Source: Tolypothrix brevis GSE-NOS-MK-07-07A (GTDB lineage: Bacteria; Cyanobacteriota; Cyanobacteriia; Cyanobacteriales; Nostocaceae). Taken from it: a stretch of DNA of 64,000 bases. This document shows positions 36,691 through 47,134 of the stretch, piece after piece. The stretch spans positions 1 through 64,000 of the forward strand of contig JAHHIJ010000015.1 in assembly GCA_019358985.1 (NCBI GenBank), in the 5' to 3' direction. The position numbers were made by a program, and so were the translations under genes. The number at the start of each line of letters is the position of its first letter. Position 1 is the stretch's first letter. Below the pieces are notes generated by a model. The model made no database searches. It had not been told where the DNA came from and saw only the letters and a list, made by a program, of their open reading frames with translations.

Positions 36691-37317
36691 CTAGCATTCA
36701 GCAGCACTCTTAGAGTTTACCGAGTTCACCTCACGAGAGCCAGAGCGAGCAAACTTTGAAGAATTGATGATTTTTGCCGGTATGCCAACTGCCGTTGCTC
36801 CTGCGGGAACATCGGAGAGAACTACGGCATTAGCACCAATATTTGCGTCATCTCCAATAGTAACGTTGCCAAAAATTTTCGCCCCAGCACCAACATTGAC
36901 ACCTTTACCCAATTTTGGTGCATCAGAGGGACGATCTAAATAACGGTTTCCTAAAGTAACGCCTTGGCGAATAATACTGTCATCACCCATCGCACAATTT
37001 CCATGAATGACAATTGCTCCTTGGTGTTCAATAATTACGCGCCGACCAAGTTGGACACTGTAAGGTAGTTCAATTCCATAAGTGTTGCGAATTTTCCGAA
37101 ACAACATCCGATATAAGATGCTGAAGGGTGCGCGAAGTAGTTTCGGTTGAATTTTCATCCTCCAGACTCCAAAACGCTGAACTGCTACGGCTCGGAATCC
37201 TGGCTTAGTCCAATCTCGTCCGTGAGCAATCCAGTCTTCTTTAATTTGCTCCCAAAGACTTAAAGTAAAAAGTTCTGCGTCGCTTGTGTTTGCTCTCAAC
37301 TCCGGTGATGCACTCAT
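36691..37317 (-). CDS. Hexapeptide acetyltransferase (CysE-like)
   Basis: 208 residues. The N-terminal DWIAHGRDWTKPGFRAVAVQ and RIRNTYGIEL-type region is like serine acetyltransferase, and the rest is a left-handed beta helix of hexapeptide repeats (VIIEHQGAIVIHG, DDSIIRQGVTLGNRY, GVNVGAGAKIFGNVTIGDDA). GIPAKII is the usual C-terminal seal. In this setting it more likely O-acetylates a sugar than makes O-acetylserine, although the family name suggests the latter. ATG 37317. Confidence 0.85.
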   Translation of the reverse strand: MSASPELRANTSDAELFTLSLWEQIKEDWIAHGRDWTKPGFRAVAVQRFGVWRMKIQPKLLRAPFSILYRMLFRKIRNTYGIELPYSVQLGRRVIIEHQGAIVIHGNCAMGDDSIIRQGVTLGNRYLDRPSDAPKLGKGVNVGAGAKIFGNVTIGDDANIGANAVVLSDVPAGATAVGIPAKIINSSKFARSGSREVNSVNSKSAAEC

Positions 37318-37447
37318 CTTATGGTTCCTATTTCAGTTTTTTCTTAGGTATTCAACTTAAGGGTATATATAAAGTCAAGGAAAGGGAGTTCTTCTTTTTT
37401 GACATTAACTAACTGTTATCTGCCTCTAATATCGAGTGAGTGGATAT

Positions 37448-39637
37448 TTAGGGTAATGACGCCGTATCTACTTTCTCAGCATTTTGTTCAGACCGGTAGT
37501 TGTTGTAGTAAAAGTAGTTATCAGGCTCATGCTTGACGTTAACGGCGTTGGCTATGATTCCCAAAATATTAGCTTCAGAACGTGCGAGTAAGGACTTAGC
37601 AGCGGTAGCAGTACTTGAATCTACAACACCAGGTCTGACTACAATTAAGACTCCATCCACCATGTTTCCGAGAACTGCCGCATCAGCTGTTCCAACTAAA
37701 GGAGGAGTATCAAAAACGACGTAATCATAGCTTTGGGACAACATATCAATAAAAGATGTCATGCGCTCTGAGTCAATCAATGCCAGGGGATTGGGAGGCA
37801 TCACTCCAGCGGTTAGGACAGATAAGTTAGGTGTTAGTTTTTGCACCGATGACGAAAAATCATTCTCACCAACCATGACGTTACTTAAACCTACTGAGTT
37901 GATTAAACCCCAGAGGTGATGTTGAGATGGCTGACGCATATCTGCATCAACTAGCAAGACTCGTCGTCCAGCTTGAGCCATTACCGCTGCTAAATTAGCA
38001 GCAACTTCTGTTTTTCCTTCTCCAGATATTGAACTTGTGACTACAATTACAGAAACTTTTTTATCTAAGCTCATAAACTTTAGATTTGCCTGAAGCATTT
38101 GGTATGCTTCATGAATCACAGTCCGAGGAGTACTTGCAACAATAACTCGCGGCGAGACTTTTTGTAAGCTAGTATCCAAAGGGGCAGATGTATTATTATT
38201 AGTTTCAAATTGAGGAATTAGCCCTAGCAATGTATAGCCAAAAAGCGCCTCAGCTTCTTTAGCAGTTTTCAATCTTCTATCGATTAAGTCAACAAAAAAG
38301 GCAGCTGCCACACCAAGTAATACACCAGCAAATCCACTACCAAATGATATTCCTAGCTTCTTTTTGGTTACTCCTGGACTAGTACCAACCACAGCAGATT
38401 GGATGACACGAGCATTTCCAACAGTTTGATTTTCTGCTATTTTGATTTCCTGTTGTCGAGTCACAAGGTTTTCGTAGCTTTTTTGTGCGATTGATAACCT
38501 TCGCTCTAGTTCTCCTTGCTGTTTCTCTAAATTTGGTACAATATCAGATTTGCGCTTATAAGACGCTATAATCCCAGACAAAGCTTCTACTTTTTTTTCT
38601 AACCCCAAGCGTTGTGACTGTAATCTCACAAACTCTGATGTCAGGTTTTGCTTGATCTGCCCCATCTGTAATTGACTAGGAGAAATAGGTGCTTGATATC
38701 CTAATGATTGGGATATTCGCTGCTGCAATAAAGAATTTAATGTTGCTTCTTGATTCTTGAGAGTAACGATGGATGGATGTGATTCTGTGTAGCGTGCTTG
38801 TTGTGATGCTAGCTGAGTTTGTACTTTTTGCAGTTCACTTAAGAGTTCTTGCACACCAGGTACTTGACTTAAAGAAGTAATATTTACAGCTTGATCTACA
38901 GGTAGATTCATTTGACGGCGTATTTCTACTTCCTGGGCACTTATATCAGCGAACTGAGACTGAGCTTGGGCTAATTCTTTCTCTGCCTCACCTATCGTTT
39001 CAACTGAGTTGCTCGTCTCTTCTTTAAGCTCGATGATGTGATTTTTTAGCTTAAACTGACGCACATCTTCTGCTGCTCGATCTAATTGTGTTTTAGCTCG
39101 TGGCAATTGTTTTTCAATAAATCCACCTGCGGATATAGCTTCCTCGCGATTGGTCGTTTGATTATTGGCAATGAAGGATTTCATTGCCTGATTGACTACT
39201 GCTGTAGCGAACAGAGGATCTTCAGATACGTAAGAAACTTTGAGTACATCAGTGCCTAAAATTGAGTCAGCTTTGATTGCCAGTAACTCTGGATTGAGAA
39301 GAGCATCCTTTTTATCTTTCAGCTTGAGAGTATCTATCACCTCCTGTTTGATGGGCAGAGACTGCACAATTAGAGCTTGCGTGTCTAGAGGATTAGCTTG
39401 AGCTCTTACGGTTTCAAGATCCCCTATTTTTTCTCCTACTCCCGTTAAAGATGAGGTTCGATTTGATTGGAAAAGTAGCTGTCCACTTGCCTCGTAGGCA
39501 GGTCGTTCCAACAACAAACTAGTCCCAGCTAAAGAAACACATGCTGCAAATACTCCTGAAGCTATTAGCCAGCGACGTTTGAGAACTAGCAAATATTTTT
39601 GAACATCTATCTCTTCCGGATAGTTTTTTGTATCCAT
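37448..39637 (-). CDS. Wzz-domain tyrosine autokinase (BY-kinase)
   Basis: 729 residues. The N-terminal Wzz domain begins EIDVQKYLLVLKRRWLIASG with TM1, followed by a long periplasmic coiled coil (~170-420) and TM2 near 430-450 (GSGFAGVLLGVAAAFFVDLI). The cytoplasmic ATPase domain (~500-700) has Walker A SSISGEGKTEVA (~530-540), Walker A' RRVLLVDADMRQPSQH (~555) and VVFDTPPLVGTADAAV. A tyrosine-rich cluster NYFYYNNYR (~706-714) near the C-terminus is the autophosphorylation site typical of these kinases. It controls chain length and export of polysaccharide, with the polymerase and flippase of the cluster. Start ATG 39637. Confidence 0.94.
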   Translation of the reverse strand: MDTKNYPEEIDVQKYLLVLKRRWLIASGVFAACVSLAGTSLLLERPAYEASGQLLFQSNRTSSLTGVGEKIGDLETVRAQANPLDTQALIVQSLPIKQEVIDTLKLKDKKDALLNPELLAIKADSILGTDVLKVSYVSEDPLFATAVVNQAMKSFIANNQTTNREEAISAGGFIEKQLPRAKTQLDRAAEDVRQFKLKNHIIELKEETSNSVETIGEAEKELAQAQSQFADISAQEVEIRRQMNLPVDQAVNITSLSQVPGVQELLSELQKVQTQLASQQARYTESHPSIVTLKNQEATLNSLLQQRISQSLGYQAPISPSQLQMGQIKQNLTSEFVRLQSQRLGLEKKVEALSGIIASYKRKSDIVPNLEKQQGELERRLSIAQKSYENLVTRQQEIKIAENQTVGNARVIQSAVVGTSPGVTKKKLGISFGSGFAGVLLGVAAAFFVDLIDRRLKTAKEAEALFGYTLLGLIPQFETNNNTSAPLDTSLQKVSPRVIVASTPRTVIHEAYQMLQANLKFMSLDKKVSVIVVTSSISGEGKTEVAANLAAVMAQAGRRVLLVDADMRQPSQHHLWGLINSVGLSNVMVGENDFSSSVQKLTPNLSVLTAGVMPPNPLALIDSERMTSFIDMLSQSYDYVVFDTPPLVGTADAAVLGNMVDGVLIVVRPGVVDSSTATAAKSLLARSEANILGIIANAVNVKHEPDNYFYYNNYRSEQNAEKVDTASLP

Positions 39638-39735
39638 ACAGATTTTTTAATTGTAGATAAACGCTAAGTTGGAGCTATTAAGAACATCAAAATGTGAATG
39701 CTTTGAGTTAAAACTTGGGTTAACTACTCTTGAAA

Positions 39736-40557
39736 TTAAACGTTTTTACATTTTTTTATCTTGATCAAAGATGCGATGTTACTACGTTTATGTTTTTTAG
39801 CTGTTGACCAAGGATTTTCGTAAAGCTGAAATCTTTGTTTCACAATTAACCACAAAAATGGGATAGCATCCAACATATATCTCTTCCAGAGTCGCTGAGG
39901 TTCGCTTAAAAGCCGATAAAGCCACTCTAGACCAACTTCACTCATCCACTTAGGCGATCGCTTGATATTACCTGCCTCAAAATTGATAGTTGCACCAATA
40001 GCCAAAAATACTTTGATATTCTTCAATTCCTTTCTATATTTACCAATCCACATTTCTTGTTTGGGTGCCCCTACACCAATTGCTAAAACTGTAGCATCTG
40101 AAGAGTTAATCAGTTTAACAATCTCCTGACACTCCTCTTCATTTTTCTCAAATCCAAAGGACGGTGAGTGCGCCGCAACTATAATATCTCTACCTACCTT
40201 TGAATTAATGTTTTGTTGAGCTATCTTAACTACATCTGCCTCAGCCCCCAGCAAAAATATTTTAATTGTATCATCATGCTGGTAATAATTGTAAAACGCT
40301 GGAAACAAATCTGAACCAGAAATTTTCTCCTGTATTGGTGTTTTCAAAAAACTCGATATATACATCAAAACTTTACTATCGCAAACTCTATAATCTGCCT
40401 CTTGGTAAACAAGATAAAAGTCCTGATTTTTCTGCAATTTCATCACATGATCTACGTTAGGGGTAAAAACAACACCACCGAATTGCAGTTTTTCTAGCAA
40501 TTCTACCATTGTGATATTGTTAATGGTCGTATTTAGTAAGTTAACCTGTCTCATCAT
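39736..40557 (-). CDS. WecB/TagA/CpsF family glycosyltransferase
   Basis: 273 residues from ATG 40557 or the next codon 40554; the longer frame to 40587 looks unlikely. Family marks: VVFTPNVDHVMKLQKN, RVCDSKVLMYISSFLKTP, GSDLFPAF, FLLGAEADVVKIA, LAIGVGAPKQEMWIGKYR and GATINFEAGNIKRSPKWM, all GT26. These transfer N-acetylmannosamine or a related sugar to the lipid carrier. 98 bases upstream of the BY-kinase on the same strand, so likely the first gene of the operon. Confidence 0.92.
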   Translation of the reverse strand: MMRQVNLLNTTINNITMVELLEKLQFGGVVFTPNVDHVMKLQKNQDFYLVYQEADYRVCDSKVLMYISSFLKTPIQEKISGSDLFPAFYNYYQHDDTIKIFLLGAEADVVKIAQQNINSKVGRDIIVAAHSPSFGFEKNEEECQEIVKLINSSDATVLAIGVGAPKQEMWIGKYRKELKNIKVFLAIGATINFEAGNIKRSPKWMSEVGLEWLYRLLSEPQRLWKRYMLDAIPFLWLIVKQRFQLYENPWSTAKKHKRSNIASLIKIKKCKNV

Positions 40558-40990
40558 TATCGTTAAAACAACTAACCCATTGGACAAAACTGTTTTTAGT
40601 AACTAACCAAGCAAGCAAGGCAGGTTGTTTTAACTAGACAAATCGAAAAAAAGGGAATGCACCGATGATTGCAATTTAAACAATAACTAAAAAAAAGCTA
40701 TCTTTTTGAAAGTAGTTTTCAATTGCTTAGTTGCTTGATTATTTACTATGAATGCATTGTCTGTTGTCAGTAATAAATATACCTTTTTTTCTTTATATTT
40801 CAAAGAGCTAATATAAAGTTGATATGTAGAAACGAAAATATTTATTGAAGAGAATGTAAAGTTTTGCTTAAAAACCCGGATTTATCGAAAAAACTTGGAA
40901 GTTATATAGTTGAACTAAATCAACAAACATTTTGCTGTGTCTGGGTTTCGGCATTTCCAGAGTAGACTTATTTACTCAAAAATCTGGTGC

Positions 40991-41276
40991 GGGATTTACC
41001 TCTACGTAAATCCCGCAGACTCTTGAAAAAGCAAAAATGTAGTTGAATAAAGTTGAATAAGAAGCCAAAAAACATCTAACTTAGGGCAGGCTTTAAGTAG
41101 GTAATGGGAAGAGCTTTAAGAATGATCGCTCTTAAACCATTCGACAACGGGATTTACGTAGAGGTAAATCCCGCAGACTCTTGAAAAAGCAAAAATGTAG
41201 TTGAATAAAGTTGAATAAGAAGCCAAAAAACATCTAACTTAGGGCAGGCTTTAAGTAGGTAATGGGAAGAGCTTTT
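40991..41276. repeat. 158-bp tandem duplication carrying the end of the amidase gene
   Basis: Bases 41006-41116 and 41164-41274 are identical over 111 bp and continue with near-matches: the first copy reads GATCGCTCTTAAACCATTCG where the second, which is the true gene end, reads GATCGCTCTTAAACCACTCG. The period is 158. Each copy starts with a hairpin of arms GGGATTTAC and GTAAATCCC; the loop is CTCTAC in the first and GTAGAG in the second, so the hairpin is reversed. The rest of 40558-40990 shows no feature besides AT-rich sequence that may carry the promoter of the 40557 gene. Confidence 0.8.
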
Positions 41277-43030
41277 TAACGATCGCTCTTAAACCACTCG
41301 ACAATAGCTAAAGCGATCGCTCTAGCTTCCTTCTTCTGTTCTTCGGGATTCGTCACCAACTCAAATTCATCGGGATTACTCATAAAACCCAATTCCAACA
41401 ACACTGATGGTGTACTCGCTGGACGTGTCAACGCCAAGTTATCCCAAAAAACACCATAAGCAGGGCGTTTTAACTTCTTGACTACATAATTATGTAAAAA
41501 TACTGCTAAACTGTGAGCTTGGGGATGATACCAAAATGCAGCAAAACCTTTAATCTTCTCAGCATCACCATCATCAGGTAAAGAATTGTGATGAATGGAA
41601 ATAGAAATTGCTGCCTCTTCTTTGTCAATTATTGCTTGACGATCGCTTAAAGAAACTTCCTTATCATCCTCCCGTGTCATCACCACCATTGCCCCTCGTT
41701 TTACCAATTCATCTTTGAGCAACTTCGACACAACCAAATTTAAGTCTTTTTCTAAATAGCCAGTCGGACCAGTTGCCCCAGATTCTTTACCGCCGTGTCC
41801 CGGATCGAGTAAAATCTTGATACCAGATAGCGGCTTGTCATTTTTGCGGATTTCTGGGGGTTGACGCAAAGACAAAACTAAACTTGTTCCGTCGTATCTC
41901 AGCTTATATCCCCACTGTTGGTTTCTTTTGAGGTTAAAAGTGTACTGCACGCCGCCTTGAGGCAACTGCTGCCAATCTAGGCGAGAAATTAAGGCATTAT
42001 CAACGCTGCGAATAATGTCTGTTTGCGCTGTGGTATTGTAGAGCGTCAGGGTGAGAAAGCGATCGCCTTGCTGTACACTAACAGGTACAGGAACTTGCAA
42101 CGGAAAAACAATTTCCGTCGCATTGGCAAGTTGACGATATCCCACACTGCGAATAATTGTCTTTGGTGGAACTGCACCTGATAAAATGCGAGTTTCCTTA
42201 CTATTAATCCAAGCACCATAATCCAAGCGCAACCATTCACCTTCAAAGCCCGTGACTGTGGCGCGTGTTCCTTTGGGTAAAGGTGTTAATCTAGAATAAT
42301 CTGTACTTGGACCAGTACGAGCAACTCCAGCATCTACTGTCACCTCAGCAACTTGTAATTGTGCAGGTGAGAGAATTTGAATTTTTCCGTCCCCAATTTG
42401 AGTTATGGTTTTACCATTCAGGGTTAGTTGAAATTGAGGTCGTCCTAAATCGGCAGCAGCATTTATAGTAGTGCAAGCCTCGTACTTAGCGACGTTAGAT
42501 TGGATAATTGGCTGATTATTTCCAGTTAGCGCGGCTAAATTGCTTGGGAGTTGCGCTTGTTGTGGTTGAGGTAAAAGGGGAATAGTTTGATTCGCTACCT
42601 TGATGGATACTGTAGCATTAGAAGGTGCGATCGCGCTAAAACAAATAAGTTCCCCGGCTATTTTAGCAATATCTTTCGCTGGAGTGAGAGAATTTTTGGC
42701 AAAGGCTAACCCTTTTGGTATCTCAGGTAAGGAAGATATCCTTGTAACCTTTATTTGACGCTCTTGATTTTGATAGCGCACAGTAAAGAGATTCTCTCCT
42801 AACTGTAAGGGAAAATTTGGAGCAAAATGTCCCGCTTTGCTGCGAGTTATCGACTTCCCATTAATGGTAACTTCTCCATTTGGAGGTGCCGTACCCAGAA
42901 AGAAAATTTTTTCTTCGCTGGTTTGGTAGTTTGCTGAGGGAAAAACAACATTCAAAGATTGCTCTTGAGCCAAAGTTGGGGAGGATATGACTATAGAGCT
43001 TAATAATACCAATCCGAAGACACTTTTCAC
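41276..43030 (-). CDS. N-acetylmuramoyl-L-alanine amidase (AMIN + Amidase_3)
   Basis: 584 residues from GTG 43030, which places a good signal peptide (VFGLVLLSSIVISSPTLA) at the start; a TTG at 43060 is in frame. After a periplasmic beta-rich part and an SH3-like stretch (ARTGPSTDYSRLTPLPKGTR) there is an AMIN-like region (~310-400) and the Amidase_3 domain (~410-580): ILLDPGHGGKESGATG, YLEKDLNL, ISISIHHNSLPDDG and SVLLELGFMSNPDEF, with the zinc ligands and catalytic Glu intact. Cleaves the amide between MurNAc and L-Ala, needed for daughter-cell or septum remodelling. Divergent from pyrG. Confidence 0.92.
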   Translation of the reverse strand: MKSVFGLVLLSSIVISSPTLAQEQSLNVVFPSANYQTSEEKIFFLGTAPPNGEVTINGKSITRSKAGHFAPNFPLQLGENLFTVRYQNQERQIKVTRISSLPEIPKGLAFAKNSLTPAKDIAKIAGELICFSAIAPSNATVSIKVANQTIPLLPQPQQAQLPSNLAALTGNNQPIIQSNVAKYEACTTINAAADLGRPQFQLTLNGKTITQIGDGKIQILSPAQLQVAEVTVDAGVARTGPSTDYSRLTPLPKGTRATVTGFEGEWLRLDYGAWINSKETRILSGAVPPKTIIRSVGYRQLANATEIVFPLQVPVPVSVQQGDRFLTLTLYNTTAQTDIIRSVDNALISRLDWQQLPQGGVQYTFNLKRNQQWGYKLRYDGTSLVLSLRQPPEIRKNDKPLSGIKILLDPGHGGKESGATGPTGYLEKDLNLVVSKLLKDELVKRGAMVVMTREDDKEVSLSDRQAIIDKEEAAISISIHHNSLPDDGDAEKIKGFAAFWYHPQAHSLAVFLHNYVVKKLKRPAYGVFWDNLALTRPASTPSVLLELGFMSNPDEFELVTNPEEQKKEARAIALAIVEWFKSDR

Positions 43031-43093
43031 AGCCAAATCAAAGAAAATTGAATAACACAATTACTGTGGCACAATGACGGCATGTATTTTTAG

Positions 43094-44755
<1,662 letters not shown>

Positions 44756-44774
44756 ATGCGCTGAAACCTGGAAA

Positions 44775-44859
44775 AACCTCACCCTGTCCGCTCCGGACAT
44801 CCCTCTCCTTACTAAGGAGAGGGAAAGATTTACCCTACGGGTAAAGCAAGGGTGAGGTT
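44775..44859. repeat. 85-nt cloverleaf-forming repeat
   Basis: An 11-bp outer stem AACCTCACCCT / AGGGTGAGGTT encloses three perfect hairpins: GTCCG-ctc-CGGAC (44786-44798), CCCTCTCCTT-act-AAGGAGAGGG (44801-44823) and TTTACCC-tac-GGGTAAA (44829-44845). All stems are perfect, which is hard to get by chance. It may serve as a transcript end for pyrG but has no T-run. The remaining 44860-44967 shows nothing. Confidence 0.75.
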
Positions 44860-44967
44860 TGCTGCGTTCCTAATACATAGAATTATCTAGATAGGACTTA
44901 CGCATTTTAACGATAAATATATACGTAGTAAGGGATTCATCGCTTATCTTGGGTACTAAAGTCCCCA

Positions 44968-45594
44968 CTACGATCTAATTAATTCTCCAATGCGCTTCAA
45001 TATACTCACTACCTGGTATAATTCTGAATCGCGTTCAATAGATAGGGCATAAGACCGTGCATACTGAGGTTGTTCTTGTTGAATTAACTTAACAAAAACA
45101 AACTCTCTACCGTTGACAACCAAACCAAAAGTAGGTTTTGCAGAATTTGGGTTATCAAGCATATAAGCCAATGCTTGGGGTAGGGCTACCATCACATCAA
45201 GTTTACTGCTTTTAGATTCGATGACAAGTACCCAAAAACGCTTTTGAATAACAAGGACATCAATGTTTCCTTTAACAACAAAGCCCTCATCTTCAGCAGA
45301 AATCTCAGTAGATGTCTCGGTTTCAATGTCAAAAGGAGGTTGAGAAAACCCAGCCAAATCGAGTATAGGAGACAATACTACCATCTTCACCGCCTCTTCT
45401 GACATGGGACGGCGCTTATTCAAGTTAAAATAATTGCTTTGCACTCGTGCGATCGCACTCTTTTCTCCATCAGTCAGAGTCGGTAAATTCTCTGTCCATT
45501 CTGTAAAAAAGCTGGTGTCTGTAACAAGTTGCAAACCAAATTTTTCTTCTAATTCGTAAAGACTAATATCTCTAGCTGGAATCGCTTTAACCAT
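44968..45594 (-). CDS. Restriction-endonuclease-like protein (PD-(D/E)xK)
   Basis: 208 residues. The N-terminal YELEEKFGLQL and LTDGEKSAIARVQSNYFNL and a HsdR-like SEEAVKMVVLSPILDLAGF are followed by the nuclease-like core VKGNIDVLVIQKRFWVLVIE and SKSSKLDVM, where D and E-x-K fit the PD-(D/E)xK pattern. Such small proteins are often annotated as restriction subunit R without a helicase or methylase, as here. ATG 45594; only three bases lie between its ATG and the stop of the glucokinase-like gene. Substrate unknown. Confidence 0.7.
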   Translation of the reverse strand: MVKAIPARDISLYELEEKFGLQLVTDTSFFTEWTENLPTLTDGEKSAIARVQSNYFNLNKRRPMSEEAVKMVVLSPILDLAGFSQPPFDIETETSTEISAEDEGFVVKGNIDVLVIQKRFWVLVIESKSSKLDVMVALPQALAYMLDNPNSAKPTFGLVVNGREFVFVKLIQQEQPQYARSYALSIERDSELYQVVSILKRIGELIRS

Positions 45595-45597
45595 AAT

Positions 45598-46491
45598 CTA
45601 ACATCCTGAGTAGTGTTGCCATGCCAATTTTGCAGCACCCATTATCCCCGCAGAATTACCCAACTCAGCTTGCAATATTTGTAACCCAACGCGAGAAGTA
45701 GCCATCACCCGTCGCTCAATTTCTGCCTGAAGAGTTGGCAAGAAAAATTCAAAACTGGCACTAACACCACCACCCAGAACGATCGCTTGCGGTGTCAATA
45801 CATAAACCAAACTACTCAAACCAGCCCCTAAATCCTTACCATAACTTTGCCAAAAAGTCAACGCCTCCGCATCTCCCGCTTGCGCCAAAGCGCCCAATTC
45901 TGCTGGTTCTTTCCCGGTGCGGCGACGAATTGCCACGACTGAAGTATACTGCTCCAAAGAGCCTTGATTACCGCTATTACACATCGGACCATCGGGATTT
46001 AAGGTAATTAAACCCAACTCTCCAGCGGCTCCTAAATGCCCCACAAACAATTTACCATCGAGAATAACCGCGCCACCAACCCCAGTTCCCAAAGTCAATA
46101 AAATCAGGTTTTGAAAATGGCGACCGGCGCCCAACCAACACTCTCCCAACCCCGCACAATTAGCATCATTAGCGAGAATAGTTGGTTTACCAGTTTTCGC
46201 TTCTAACCAATCAGCTAAGGGGACATCATGCCATCCTGTCAGGTTGATGGCAACTTTGGCAATGCGTCCACTGGCATCGGCAGGACCGGGAGTACCGACA
46301 CCGATCGCCATGCTAAGATTATCTGGGTCAAGTTGTGCGATCGCATCCACCATCACTGCCATAACCGCTTCAGGTGTCGCCGGTTGGGGAGTTGCCACAC
46401 TCAAAGATTGTAAGCAATCACCATCAGCCGTAAATCGCCCGAACTTAATCGCCGTTCCCCCCAAATCAATGCCGATTACTTGAGAATTCAC
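45598..46491 (-). CDS. ROK family sugar kinase (glucokinase-like)
   Basis: 297 residues from GTG 46491, with AGG eight bases upstream; the longer frame to ATG 46524 adds a non-family stretch. ATP site VIGIDLGGTAIKFGRF, VGTPGPADASGRI, catalytic Asp in ILANDANCAGLGE, LTLGTGVGGAVI, and AIVLGGGVS. The ROK zinc motif CxCGxxGCxE is degenerate (MCNSGNQGSLEQ), with one of three Cys kept, as in other cyanobacterial members. Phosphorylates glucose or a related sugar. Leads an operon with the nuclease-like gene. Confidence 0.88.
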   Translation of the reverse strand: MNSQVIGIDLGGTAIKFGRFTADGDCLQSLSVATPQPATPEAVMAVMVDAIAQLDPDNLSMAIGVGTPGPADASGRIAKVAINLTGWHDVPLADWLEAKTGKPTILANDANCAGLGECWLGAGRHFQNLILLTLGTGVGGAVILDGKLFVGHLGAAGELGLITLNPDGPMCNSGNQGSLEQYTSVVAIRRRTGKEPAELGALAQAGDAEALTFWQSYGKDLGAGLSSLVYVLTPQAIVLGGGVSASFEFFLPTLQAEIERRVMATSRVGLQILQAELGNSAGIMGAAKLAWQHYSGC

Positions 46492-46567
46492 CACGTTAAA
46501 CCTAAAAGCGCAAATTTTCAGCATTCAAAGGCATCTTAGTACAGCTAGGCGTAAAATAGAAGACGTT

Positions 46568-46692
46568 TTTAAACGCAAAGGATCGCTAAGGTAAGCGCAA
46601 AGGTGAATCAGTCGGCGGAGTCGGTTTCCGTCCCGTCGAACTGATGAACCCGTTCGCGCAGCGTCTCGAAGAGAAGGGTACGCAGAGTCTTG
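46568..46692. repeat. TTTAAACGCAAAGG repeat interrupted by a 75-bp block
   Basis: TTTAAACGCAAAGG and GGTAAGCGCAAAGGT (to 46604) are followed at 46680 by ACGCAGAG, the expected continuation judging from the uninterrupted copy at 11292-11340. The 75 bases between (46605-46679) contain a degenerate hairpin around GTCGGCGGAGTCGG and end with a duplicated GGT. This looks like a small element inserted into an older repeat. Confidence 0.6.
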
Positions 46693-46738
46693 GTTCAAAT
46701 TTTCGCTATTAACTTATGCACTGGTATACTTAGCGCCT

Positions 46739-46930
46739 TTAGGACTTAGCGTGAAAATCTTCTAATTCCGTCTTTTTGGGTGCAACGCTAAATGCAGTCA
46801 CAGTCATGGGATGAAAATTAGATTGAGCCTGGAAAGATGTTACCGGCGCACCTCGTAAGATACCTGTAAGCGCGACAGAAAGCATAAATCCACCAGTAGC
46901 AGCCACAATTAAAGATAAATTATCTTTCAC
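46739..46930 (-). CDS. Hypothetical small membrane-anchored protein
   Basis: 63 residues, GTG start at 46930. LSLIVAATGGFMLSVALTGI is one transmembrane segment near the N-terminus, followed by a polar tail (LEDFHAKS at the end). No Cys. I do not recognise the family. Same strand as the ABC permease but 200 bases away with repeats between. Confidence 0.45.
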   Translation of the reverse strand: MKDNLSLIVAATGGFMLSVALTGILRGAPVTSFQAQSNFHPMTVTAFSVAPKKTELEDFHAKS

Positions 46931-47065
46931 ACAAATCTCTCAGTTAGAAAATACAACAGATAATAGACTAACAAACTAACTTGGGCATTGGGCAATGAGC
47001 ATTGGGCATTGGTAATAATTCTTTCCCCTTTCCCCCTCTTCAAATTCCCACCATCCACTAAGATT

Positions 47066-47127
47066 GTACAGACGCGATTAATCGCGTCTCTATCCAGTAC
47101 AGACGCGATTAATCGCGTCTCTATCCA
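47066..47127. repeat. 31-bp exact tandem duplication with palindrome
   Basis: Two identical 31-bp units (47066-47096, 47097-47127). Each contains the perfect 20-bp palindrome AGACGCGATTAATCGCGTCT followed by CTATCCA. Sits between the small membrane protein and the ABC permease gene, seven bases from the latter's stop. Confidence 0.8.
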
Positions 47128-47134
47128 ATTCAAA

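Noticed and set aside
36691-37317. Cysteine biosynthesis CysE
   Set aside because: Located in a polysaccharide cluster with no sulfur-metabolism neighbours; a sugar acetyltransferase role is at least as likely.
40991-41276. Direct repeats resembling a CRISPR array
   Set aside because: Only two units of 158 bp, mostly identical throughout, with no regular spacers; it is a tandem duplication.
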